From CAZMXP01 sp964570285 (GTDB taxonomy: Bacteria > Planctomycetota > PLA2): a stretch of 64,000 nt of DNA. Position 1 is the first letter of the stretch; each line of letters starts with the position of its first letter. Where the stretch lies: NCBI GenBank assembly GCA_964570285.1, contig CAZMXP010000008.1:1-64000 (forward strand). Reading direction: 5' to 3'. Positions 49,133-57,293 of this stretch are shown piece after piece. The notes beneath the pieces are model-generated. The model was given only the letters and a program-made list of their open reading frames with translations, ran no database searches and was not told where the DNA came from. The position numbers were made by a program, and so were the translations under genes.

Positions 49133-52100
49133 ATGTATTCGATGACGCGCCGGGCGCTGGCCCGGCTCATCCTGGGGGCCGCCGTGCTCTGCGGCTGCGT
49201 CCCGTTCGCGGAGACGACCCCGTCCGGGTCGGCCTCCTCGGTCGGGCTCGTGGTCGATGCGGCGTCGCTCTCGGTAGCCGAGGGAGGCACGGCCGTGCTG
49301 GGCCTGCGGCTCTCGGAGAATCCCGGTCGTGCCGTCGCGGTGACGGCGAAACTGACCGGATCGACCGGTCCCTTCGCGATCACGGAGGGTGCGAGCCTTC
49401 CGTTCGGCGTCTCGGACTGGGACACCGTGAAGTTCGTCCGCGTGCTCTCGAGCACGGACACGAACACGACCCACGACACGACGACGCTGAGGATCGAGGT
49501 GGACGGCCGCTTCTTCCTGAGCGTCGGAGTCACCGAGGTGGATGGAGGCACGAGCGTGCCCCCGCCCGAGCCGCCTCCCGCCGAGGAGCCCCCGGCCGAG
49601 GAGCCGCCCGCTCCCGCCCCGGTCCCGCCGGCACCCGTTCCGCCCGTGCCGCCCGTCGATCCGGGGGAGCCGCAGGAGGGCGTCACGCTGACGGTGAAGG
49701 ATGCCTCGGGCATCGGCGCGATCGACTATCCGGTCACCGCGATCATCCCCGTCAGCTACGGGATCTACCAGGACACGTCCCGGTTCCGCATCGTGGACGG
49801 CCAGGGGAACCCGGTGGCGGCCCAGTTCGAGGTCCTCAACCGCTGGCCGGTGCGCGACAACAGCATCCGGCACGTCGTCGCCCACTTCCAGGCTTCCGTC
49901 GGCGCCGCCAGCAAGGCCTACTACGCCTTCCAGACGAAGGGCGCCGGGCCCGCGCCGCAGAAGGCGGTCCGCGTGACCGACGGTTCGGGCGTCGTCACGG
50001 TGGACACGGGGGCCCTCAGGTTCACGATCAAGAAGAGCGGCTTCAACCTCTTCGATGAGGTCTGGCTCGATACGAACGGCGACGGCAGCTACGCCGCCTC
50101 CGAGCGCATCGTCGCGCCGAACGGCGATGTCGGCGCCACGCTCACCGATCGCCACGGCAACAAGCAGCGCGCCAGCGACCGGACCGACCTGCGGGTCGTG
50201 ATCGAGGAGAGCGGACCGATGCGGAGCGTCATCCGCGTGAGCTCGCTGAGCAAGTTCTTCAGCGCGAGCGACCACCGCCACGGCTTCGCCGCACGCATCT
50301 ACGCCTACGCCGGCAAGTCCTTCGTCAAGGTGGACTACCAGCTCCAGAACTCGGCGAAGAACGCCCGCTACAGCGCCCCTCTCTACTTCGACGACGTGTC
50401 GCTGACGCTCCGGCCTTCGCTGACGAGCCCCACCGCCCGCTTCGCGGCGGGCGCGGGCAACGTCTGGTCGGGCGGCGTCAGCAGCGGCCGCTACCTGCTC
50501 CAGAACTCGCTGACCGCGACGACGGTGAATCCCTCGGGAGGAGGCTCCGCCCTCCTCACCGGGACCAACGTCGCCGCCGAGGCGTCCTGCGCGTGGGGCG
50601 ACCTGTCCGACTCCCAGCGCGGCGTCTTCGTCACGGTCCGCCACATGGCGGAGATGTGGCCGAACGCGCTGGAGGTCTCGCCGGACAACACGGTGACCGT
50701 CGGCCTCTGGCCGAAGTACAGCGCGCAGTACCACAACGGCGCGATGACCGAGTCGGGACTCTACTGGCTCGAGGACATGCAGCAGGTCTACAAGGAGTCG
50801 CTCATCTACTTCCACGGGGCGAACGTCGCCTCGACCGAACTGGACCGTCTCGCGAAGACCTTCCAGTACCACCCGATCCCCTTCGTGCCGATCGCGGAGT
50901 ACGCACGCACGAAGGTCACCCTCGACCTGGGCGGGATCGTGCCGATCACCGAGCCGGTGGGCGGTACCGACACCCGTCGGATCCTCTTCACGCCTTCCTA
51001 CTACCGGCAGGAGTCCGTCACGCCGGGGAACACCCGCTACAACTTCGGCTGGATGAACTTCCTCGGCGACGTGGCGCGCAAGCGTCCCGGCGGCGCGGGC
51101 GGCATCTTCTACAGCTCGAGCCGGATCATCGCGACCGAGCGGGTCGACGAGTGGCTGACCGGCGAAGGCGCCGCGATCGGCGAGCTCAACTGCCGTCCCC
51201 AGTGGATCGCGGAGTACAAGTATCCCGACGACTACGCGCTCCTCCAGCCGTCGCAGGATCCCTACGGCTCGCGTTCGTGGCGCGCGCACGTCACGGGCAG
51301 CGAACCCGACCTGCCCAACGTCGTCGACTACCTCCCCGGCACCGGCCACGGCGGCTGGTCGCCGCGGGACAACCAGCACGGCTGGTTCTACCACGTCGAG
51401 GAGTTCTACAACCTCTCCGCGAATCCTTGGATCCGCGACTGGTACGAGTTCATCGGCGAGTTCCGCAAGACGGAACGCTCCAACCCCGGCCTGTCGAACT
51501 GGAGCGTGCTCTCCAAGCAGGGCTGGGAGTCCGTCCGCGGGGAGGCCCACGCGTTCGCGCATGCGATGCAGGCCTTCCGCGTCACGGGCAACAAGTCGAT
51601 CATCGAGTGGGCCCGCATGCGGCTCGACAGCTTCGAGTCGCGCTTCGACCCCGAGTGGGGCATGTTCATGAGCGGCGGAGACTGGGACAACAAGGGCTCG
51701 GTCTTCGAGCACGGCTACCTGACCAAGGCGCTGAGCCAACTCTACGAGGAGGCGGAGAACGGCGACCGCGAGATCCAGGACCGGACCTTCCACCTCGTGT
51801 GGGGGGCCATGGCCTGGAACGACGGCCATGCCACCTTCGGCTACCACGTCACCAACCGGAACGCCACGGGCTACCCCTACTCCAGCGCCGGCTCGGCGCT
51901 GGTCACGGGCGATCCCCACGCCTGGGTGGCGTGGAAGTTCGGCGCCCCCCAGTACCTGGCCACGGTGAACGGCTACATCGACACGGGCCTGAACGGCGGC
52001 AGTCCGCCCTACCACGACATCGCCGACCTGAGGAACTGGACGGGCGGTGCGTGCGGTCGGGTGACGCAGTGGGTCCGGAAGTATCCGCCCGTGGCGGACG

Positions 52101-52426
52101 GCCCTGCGAAGGTGTCCAACCTCTCGGCCCGCACGGCGAGCGGCAAGGTGGAGATCAGCTTCACGACCCCCGCCACCGCGACGCGCGTGCATGTCGTCTA
52201 CTCCACGCTCCCGATCTCCGCGACCTACACCAAGGACGCGGCGAAACGGAATCCGTGGGGCTGCAAGGCGGTCCCGAACACGCTCGTCTGCACGCCCGGT
52301 GCGACCCAGTCGCTGCAGTTCGGCGGCGCGCCCTCGGGCAAGACGATCTACGTGGCCGTCATCATGTTCAACGCGCAGGGGCACATGAGCCCGCTCTCCA
52401 ACGTGGCGACGGTGACGGCACCGTAG
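49133..52426 (+). CDS. Surface lipoprotein with Calx-beta-like domain and PcRGLX/YetA-like polysaccharide-lyase region
   Basis: 1097 residues. Residues 1-22 are a lipoprotein signal (ILGAAVLCGC, Cys22). Residues 36-140 look like a Calx-beta/Ca-binding beta domain (DAASLSVAEGGTAVLGLRLS). A Pro/Glu-rich linker covers about 143-178. From about 182 the protein resembles exo-rhamnogalacturonan-lyase-like (PcRGLX/YetA) proteins: GIGAIDYPVTAIIPVSYGIY, FEVLNRWPVRDNSIRHVVAHF, VKVDYQLQNSA. The last ~95 residues resemble fibronectin type III (VSNLSARTASGKVEISFTTP). It is probably an outer-membrane enzyme acting on polysaccharide; catalytic residues cannot be assigned. Controlled by the c-di-GMP riboswitch. 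Confidence 0.72.
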   Translation: MYSMTRRALARLILGAAVLCGCVPFAETTPSGSASSVGLVVDAASLSVAEGGTAVLGLRLSENPGRAVAVTAKLTGSTGPFAITEGASLPFGVSDWDTVKFVRVLSSTDTNTTHDTTTLRIEVDGRFFLSVGVTEVDGGTSVPPPEPPPAEEPPAEEPPAPAPVPPAPVPPVPPVDPGEPQEGVTLTVKDASGIGAIDYPVTAIIPVSYGIYQDTSRFRIVDGQGNPVAAQFEVLNRWPVRDNSIRHVVAHFQASVGAASKAYYAFQTKGAGPAPQKAVRVTDGSGVVTVDTGALRFTIKKSGFNLFDEVWLDTNGDGSYAASERIVAPNGDVGATLTDRHGNKQRASDRTDLRVVIEESGPMRSVIRVSSLSKFFSASDHRHGFAARIYAYAGKSFVKVDYQLQNSAKNARYSAPLYFDDVSLTLRPSLTSPTARFAAGAGNVWSGGVSSGRYLLQNSLTATTVNPSGGGSALLTGTNVAAEASCAWGDLSDSQRGVFVTVRHMAEMWPNALEVSPDNTVTVGLWPKYSAQYHNGAMTESGLYWLEDMQQVYKESLIYFHGANVASTELDRLAKTFQYHPIPFVPIAEYARTKVTLDLGGIVPITEPVGGTDTRRILFTPSYYRQESVTPGNTRYNFGWMNFLGDVARKRPGGAGGIFYSSSRIIATERVDEWLTGEGAAIGELNCRPQWIAEYKYPDDYALLQPSQDPYGSRSWRAHVTGSEPDLPNVVDYLPGTGHGGWSPRDNQHGWFYHVEEFYNLSANPWIRDWYEFIGEFRKTERSNPGLSNWSVLSKQGWESVRGEAHAFAHAMQAFRVTGNKSIIEWARMRLDSFESRFDPEWGMFMSGGDWDNKGSVFEHGYLTKALSQLYEEAENGDREIQDRTFHLVWGAMAWNDGHATFGYHVTNRNATGYPYSSAGSALVTGDPHAWVAWKFGAPQYLATVNGYIDTGLNGGSPPYHDIADLRNWTGGACGRVTQWVRKYPPVADGPAKVSNLSARTASGKVEISFTTPATATRVHVVYSTLPISATYTKDAAKRNPWGCKAVPNTLVCTPGATQSLQFGGAPSGKTIYVAVIMFNAQGHMSPLSNVATVTAP

Positions 52427-52438
52427 GACCACGACCTC

Positions 52439-53332
52439 TCACACTTCCGCGGGCGGCGCACACCATGCGCCGCCCGCTCTGTTTTCCCCGGGCGCCGCGG
52501 CTCCGGCGCGATCGCAGGTCTGGAGCAGGAGGCACCCGCGGGGACGCTCCGCGAGCAGCAGCGCGAGGCACTTCGCCACGTAGGTGGCGTCGACGGCGAG
52601 CCCCGCGTCCGCGGCGGCGGCCATCGCCGCGCCGGAGCCCGCGCTGGGCTCCCCGTAGGCGCCCTCGGCGGCGACCACGCGAAGCCTGACGTTGCCGCGC
52701 GGACGATCGCGCCCGATCAGCCGCAGCGCGGCGTGCGCGCGCCGCCAGAGGAACCAGCCGCCGATCCGGTCGGCGACGCGCACGGCGACGACTTCGCAGC
52801 GGGCGCCGCGCAGCATCAGGCCCGCGAGGAGGCCGCTGGTCGTCGTGCCGGTGCCGAGCGGCACGTAGATCCGCTCCGGGATCGCGGCGAGCTCCTGCAC
52901 CATCGCCGCGTAGCCGAGCGCGCCGCGGGCGCTCGCGCCCCCAGGCGGGATGATGCGCGTGCCCCGCCGCCAGAGCCTCGCGGTCGCGAGCAGCGCCCCC
53001 CCGCTCCCCCCCACCTCGACCACGCGGTCGGCGATCCCCGGCAGCGAGGCGAGCCGCGCCGACCTCCTCCCCCTGCGCACGATGACGAGATCGCACGCCG
53101 CCCCGACGCGCGCCGCGTGGACCGCCGTCGCGTGCGCGTGGTTCGCGCTCAGGCTCGAGTAGGTGAGCACGCGGCGCGGCGAGCCGGCGAGCAGGAACTC
53201 GAGCGCCCGCGCCTTGTTGCCGCCGCAGAGGTCGTCGCGCTTGACGAGCACCGGCAGCCCGCCGATGAGGAACTCCTCCACCGGCGTCGGCCTCACGCCG
53301 AGATCCACGCGCGGGACGGGCCATCCCTCCAT
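52439..53332 (-). CDS. ACC deaminase/D-cysteine desulfhydrase-family PLP enzyme
   Basis: 297 residues of the tryptophan-synthase-beta PLP fold. The PLP lysine is in KRDDLCGGNKARALEFLLA (about 31-49). SSLSANHAHATAVHAARVG (substrate loop), the glycine-rich phosphate loop VPLGTGTTTSGLLAGLML and C-terminal LLQTCD follow. Members deaminate ACC or desulfhydrate D-cysteine; which one cannot be told. The C-terminal codons overlap the terminator hairpin of the opposite gene. The divergent small gene starts 20 bp away. Confidence 0.87.
   Translation of the reverse strand: MEGWPVPRVDLGVRPTPVEEFLIGGLPVLVKRDDLCGGNKARALEFLLAGSPRRVLTYSSLSANHAHATAVHAARVGAACDLVIVRRGRRSARLASLPGIADRVVEVGGSGGALLATARLWRRGTRIIPPGGASARGALGYAAMVQELAAIPERIYVPLGTGTTTSGLLAGLMLRGARCEVVAVRVADRIGGWFLWRRAHAALRLIGRDRPRGNVRLRVVAAEGAYGEPSAGSGAAMAAAADAGLAVDATYVAKCLALLLAERPRGCLLLQTCDRAGAAAPGENRAGGAWCAPPAEV
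52449..52485 (+). terminator. Intrinsic terminator after the lipoprotein gene
   Basis: A 12-bp perfect stem (GCGGGCGGCGCA / TGCGCCGCCCGC, 52449-52460 and 52466-52477) with a 5-nt loop is followed by TCTGTTTT. It lies 22 bp past the lipoprotein stop and inside the 3' coding end of the convergent PLP enzyme gene. Confidence 0.85.
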
Positions 53333-53340
53333 GCGCCGCG

Positions 53341-53347
53341 TATCCTA
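53341..53347. promoter_or_regulatory. Overlapping divergent -10 boxes
   Basis: Plus TATCCT (53341-53346) is 6 nt before the GTG at 53353. Minus TAGGAT (53347-53342) is 9 nt before the ATG at 53332. The start codons are separated by exactly 20 bp, as at 22891-22910. Confidence 0.5.
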
Positions 53348-53352
53348 TCCGC

Positions 53353-53673
53353 GTGACGCCGGTGCGCATCGACGACCCGCCGACGATGAACGTCCTCGGC
53401 CTCTTCCTCGCGGCGGCGCTGCGGCGCGGCAGCGCGCCCTTCCCGCGCGGCGCACTCACGGTCGACGCGGGCGGCATGCGCGCGACGGTGCGCTTCGAGA
53501 GCGACGGCGCGACGGTCACGCGCGCGCCGACCGCGGGCGCCACCACGGTGAGCGCGAGCCTGCCGCGACTGGTGCGCGCGATCGCCGGGCGCAGCCTCGT
53601 CGCGCTGCTGCGCGTGAGGGTGCGCGGCAGCCGCCTCTTCGCGCTGCGGGCGCTCCGGTGCCTGCGCCCATGA
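53353..53673 (+). CDS. Small protein, possibly SCP2-like
   Basis: 106 residues from GTG. The pattern MNVLGLFLAAALRR…GALTVDAGGMRATVRFESDGATVTRAPTAGATTVSASLPRLVRAI is compatible with a small SCP2 (sterol-carrier-like) lipid-binding fold, but similarity is weak. It overlaps the FAD oxidase gene by 4 bp (ATGA), so it is co-translated with it. Function unknown; a lipid or cofactor accessory to the oxidase is one guess. Confidence 0.55.
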   Translation: MTPVRIDDPPTMNVLGLFLAAALRRGSAPFPRGALTVDAGGMRATVRFESDGATVTRAPTAGATTVSASLPRLVRAIAGRSLVALLRVRVRGSRLFALRALRCLRP

Positions 53674-55052
53674 GGGAGCGGCTCGAGAGGATCTTCGGCC
53701 CGCTCCAGGCGGATGTGGGGGGGCACGGGGGGGACCGGACGGAGAACCGGCCGACGACGCCCGCGTTCGTCGTCGAGGCGACCCGGCCTGAGCAGGTCGG
53801 CGAACTGCTGAGGCTCGCGAACGAGGCCCGCATCCCGGTGACGCCGAAGGTCACCGGCCTAAACATCGGCGGCCTCGCGATCCCCGCCGAGGGGGGGATC
53901 GTGCTCGACCTGCGCAGGCTCGACGCGATCGAGATCGATCCTCACAACATGGTCGCGTGGATCGAGCCCGGCGTGAGCTGGCAGCAGCTGAAGGCCGCCG
54001 CCGCGGGCCACGGTCTCGCGCTCGGCTACCCGCTCGCGCCGCCGGAGACGAGCGTGCTCGCCTGCGCGCTGATGGACGGCCTGTCGACGCAGGCGCTCTC
54101 CCACGGGAGCTTCGGGGACTGGGTCCACGGCGTCGTCGCCTACCTCGCCGACGGCACGCGCGTCGTCACCGGCAGCGCCGCCGTGAGTGGCCGCCCCCTC
54201 TCCCGCGGGCCGCTGCCCGACCTGACGGGGATGTTCCTCAACTGGTTCGGGTCGAGCGGCGTCGTCGTGCGACTCGGGCTGATGCTCCTCCCCCTGCGCC
54301 CCCACCGATCCCGCGAGGTCATCGCCTGCCCCGACGTCGAGAGCGGCATCCGCCTGATGCGCGCCGGCGCGCGCACCGGCCTCTTCGACGACCTCGCCGG
54401 GCTGGGCTGGCCCGCGGCCAAGTGGGCGCTCGGGCTCGACCGGCTCGGCCCGCGCGACCCGGGCGAGCCCGAACTCTACGTGATGGCCGACTACGGCGCG
54501 AACGACCGGCGCGAGTTGCAACACAAGCGCAAGGTGCTGCGTTCGCTCGCGCCGGCGGAGCCGATCTCGGTCGCGGACCTCGTCGCGCTCGCGCCCGGCC
54601 TCGCCCCGTTCGCGGAACTGCCGGCGCGCTTCTCGTTCCTGCTCGACCACGAGGGGCAGGGGCTCTCGTGGGTGGGCACCTACGGGCCGCTGGAGCGGCT
54701 CGAGGAGGGGGCGCGCCGGGGCATCGCGCTGCTGGAGGCGCACGGGCGCCCTCCGCTGGTCGTGATGCGGCCGATGAAGGGCGGCCACTACGCGGTGCTG
54801 CGCTTCATCGAGCGCTTCGACCGCCGCGACGCGGCCGAGACCGAGGGGGTCCGGGGGCTGAACGTCGCGCTGGGCCGGATGCTGCTCGACCTCGGGTTTG
54901 TCCCCTACAAGTGCCCGGCGATCCTCTACGAGGAGGTCTTCGCGCGCATGGACCCTGGATTCCGCGAACTGATGTCGCGCCTGAAGCGCGCGGTGGACCC
55001 GCACGGGATCCTCAACCCCGACCGCTGGAAGGCGCCTGGGCCCGCCCCGTAG
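53670..55052 (+). CDS. FAD-linked oxidase (GlcD/LldD-like, PCMH-type FAD domain)
   Basis: 460 residues. PCMH-type FAD-binding domain (about 15-220): NRPTTPAFVVEATRPEQVGELLRLANEARIPVTPKVTGLN, GGIVLDLRRLDAIEIDPHNMVAWIEPGVSWQQLK and GSFGDWVHGVVAYLADGTRVVTGSAAV. The C-terminal FAD-oxidase cap ends with the usual RLKRAVDPHGILNPDRW. Such enzymes oxidise hydroxyacids or sugar acids. No subunit partner (GlcE/GlcF type) is adjacent except the small gene upstream. Substrate unknown. Confidence 0.87.
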   Translation: MRERLERIFGPLQADVGGHGGDRTENRPTTPAFVVEATRPEQVGELLRLANEARIPVTPKVTGLNIGGLAIPAEGGIVLDLRRLDAIEIDPHNMVAWIEPGVSWQQLKAAAAGHGLALGYPLAPPETSVLACALMDGLSTQALSHGSFGDWVHGVVAYLADGTRVVTGSAAVSGRPLSRGPLPDLTGMFLNWFGSSGVVVRLGLMLLPLRPHRSREVIACPDVESGIRLMRAGARTGLFDDLAGLGWPAAKWALGLDRLGPRDPGEPELYVMADYGANDRRELQHKRKVLRSLAPAEPISVADLVALAPGLAPFAELPARFSFLLDHEGQGLSWVGTYGPLERLEEGARRGIALLEAHGRPPLVVMRPMKGGHYAVLRFIERFDRRDAAETEGVRGLNVALGRMLLDLGFVPYKCPAILYEEVFARMDPGFRELMSRLKRAVDPHGILNPDRWKAPGPAP

Positions 55053-55082
55053 CCGTGCCCGGCTATCGTGGTGGCGCCAACG

Positions 55083-57293
55083 ATGAGCCCTCGGACATCC
55101 CTCCCCGCGCGGCGCCGCCGGCGCGCCGCGCTCCCGGTCCTTCTCGCGCTCCTGTCGGCGCCCGTCGCGGCGCAGGAGGCGGTGCCGGCCGAGAGGATCG
55201 CCGCGGAGGGCGGGGGGGTCCTCTATCGATACGCCTGCGGCGAGACGATCCAGCGCGTGCTGGTCGTGCGCGGCAGCGCGCGGGAGATGGGGCTCGCGCA
55301 CGGGCGGCTGCTGCGGGAGGAGGTGCGGCAGTCGGTGCGCGCCTTCCTCGACGAGTGGGCGATCGGGCGCATGGGGCGCAGCCGCGGGGAGCTCTCGGCG
55401 ATCTGGACGAGTCTCGCGCCGCACATCCCGCCGCGCTACCACGAGGAGTTGGCCGCGCTCGCCGAAGGCTCGGGAGTCCCGCTCGACGACCTGCGCCTCG
55501 TCCACGCGATCCCGAGCCGCTACCACTGCACCGGCGCCGCCGCGCTCCCCTCCGTGACGAGGGACGAGAAGACCTACCACACGAGGTCGCTCGACTACGC
55601 CCTCGACATCGGCGACCGCGTTCGCCCCCAGACGAACAGCCTGCTGCTCGTCGCGGTCCCCGACGACGGGATCGCCCACGCGGTCGTGACCTGGGCGGGG
55701 TTTCTCGGCTGCGTCACCGGGATGAACCTCGCCGGGCTGAGCGTCGGCGAGATGGGCTCGCGCTCGAGCGACGAGAGCTTCGACGGCTTCCCGATGGTGT
55801 TCCGCCTGCGGGAGACGCTGCGGAGCGCGCGCGACGTCGGGGAGGCGAAGGAGTGCTGGCGCGGGGGACCCCGCACCTGCGGCTACAACTTCCTCTTCGC
55901 CGACGCCTCGACCGCGGTCGCCGTCGAATGCAACCGCTCGCGCATCGCGTTCTTCGGCCCCGGCGATCCCGCCGAGAACGTCGAGCCCCACGCGGCGATC
56001 GCCGGCATCGTGCGGCGTTCCAACCACTTCGTCGATCCCGGTCTCGCGAGCACGCAGCGCGATCCCTACGACCCGCGCCGGAGCGCCGCGTCGAGCTGGA
56101 CCGCCTATGCGCAGCAGGGGGACTTCCTGCGCGAGCGTCGAGGGGAGATCGACGCCGAAACGATGATCGCGCTGCTTCGCGGCTATCCGCCCACCCACGC
56201 CTGCCTGCACCAGGCCGTCCTCTGTCCGGGTGACGCGACGCTCTGGATCTCGCAGGCCACCGATCCCGCCACGGACCCTCTGCCCGGGGCGCAGAACCAG
56301 CCCTTCTTCCGCTACGACCTGCGCTCCCTCGTCCGCGGGGCCGGCCCCCCCGCGGCAGCCCTCCGGTACGGGGCGAAGCGCTCGCCGCCGGAGGCGGGTG
56401 CCGAGACGGGGCTCGTCGACGGGGAGCGGGCCATCGAGGGGCCGCTCGGCCACGCGCCTTCGGCCTTCGCATGGCGCCTCGAGCCCCTGCGCTCCCTCGG
56501 ACCCACGACGATCCATCGGCTGACCTTCCCCTCCCCGGGGCCGAGCGAGCATCCCGAGAATCTCACCGTCCACGCCGAGTACTACCGCCCCGGCGGCGAG
56601 GGTCCCCACGCCTCCGCGATCGTGCTCGACATCCTCGACGGCCGCGCCCACGTCGCGCGCCTGCTCGCGACCGCGCTCGCGGCGAAGGGCGTCGCGGCCC
56701 TCTACCTGAAGCTGCCCTACTACGGCGAGAGGCGGCCCGCGCAGATGGACTTCGCCGCGATCGACCTGCCCGACGCGGTCGCGGCGCTGACGCAGGCGGT
56801 GCGCGACGTGCGGCGGGGTGCCGCATGGCTGCGCTCGCGGCGCGAACTCGACAGGGACCGGGTCGGCATCGTCGGCGTGAGCCTGGGCTCGTTTGTCGCG
56901 CAGGTCGCGGCCGGCGCGGACGGGTCGTTCCACCGGTGCTGCTTCGTGCTCGGCGGAGGCTCCATCGCGGACGCGATCTACAGCGGCGGGAGGGAGACGC
57001 GCGCCGCGGCGGCGCTCCTCGAGGCCCGGGGCTGGACGAGGGAGAGGGTCGCGGCACTCCTGGACCCCGTCGAGCCCCTCTCGCAGGCCAAGGGCATCGC
57101 GCGGGAGTCGGTCCTGATGCTGAACTGCCGCGAGGACGAGGTCGTGCCCCGCGACTCGGTCGTGCGCTACTGGGAGGCGCTCGGCCGGCCTGAAATCATC
57201 TGGTACGACGGCAACCACTACGGCATGAAGGACCACATCTTCGACGTGCTCGGCCGGATCACCGCCCACCTGGCGAAGCCCGGCGGATCCTGA
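55083..57293 (+). CDS. Secreted C45-type autoproteolytic acyltransferase fused to alpha/beta hydrolase
   Basis: 736 residues from an ATG giving a signal peptide (ALPVLLALLSAPVAAQE); a GTG at 55068 lies within the TATCGT -10 region. Residues 40-350 match the C45/acyl-CoA:6-APA acyltransferase-like fold: GSAREMGLAHGRLLREEV, AIPSRYHCTGAAALPS with candidate autoproteolytic Cys near 147, and TYHTRSLDY. Residues 475-736 are an alpha/beta hydrolase (dienelactone-hydrolase-like) with nucleophile GVSLGS near 601 and a late WYDGNHYGMKDH supplying His. The pair predicts two hydrolytic or acyl-transfer activities in the periplasm. Substrate unknown. Confidence 0.83.
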   Translation: MSPRTSLPARRRRRAALPVLLALLSAPVAAQEAVPAERIAAEGGGVLYRYACGETIQRVLVVRGSAREMGLAHGRLLREEVRQSVRAFLDEWAIGRMGRSRGELSAIWTSLAPHIPPRYHEELAALAEGSGVPLDDLRLVHAIPSRYHCTGAAALPSVTRDEKTYHTRSLDYALDIGDRVRPQTNSLLLVAVPDDGIAHAVVTWAGFLGCVTGMNLAGLSVGEMGSRSSDESFDGFPMVFRLRETLRSARDVGEAKECWRGGPRTCGYNFLFADASTAVAVECNRSRIAFFGPGDPAENVEPHAAIAGIVRRSNHFVDPGLASTQRDPYDPRRSAASSWTAYAQQGDFLRERRGEIDAETMIALLRGYPPTHACLHQAVLCPGDATLWISQATDPATDPLPGAQNQPFFRYDLRSLVRGAGPPAAALRYGAKRSPPEAGAETGLVDGERAIEGPLGHAPSAFAWRLEPLRSLGPTTIHRLTFPSPGPSEHPENLTVHAEYYRPGGEGPHASAIVLDILDGRAHVARLLATALAAKGVAALYLKLPYYGERRPAQMDFAAIDLPDAVAALTQAVRDVRRGAAWLRSRRELDRDRVGIVGVSLGSFVAQVAAGADGSFHRCCFVLGGGSIADAIYSGGRETRAAAALLEARGWTRERVAALLDPVEPLSQAKGIARESVLMLNCREDEVVPRDSVVRYWEALGRPEIIWYDGNHYGMKDHIFDVLGRITAHLAKPGGS

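Noticed and set aside
55068..55082. GTG at 55068 as start of the C45/hydrolase fusion
   Set aside because: It overlaps the TATCGT -10 region; the ATG at 55083 gives a proper signal peptide.
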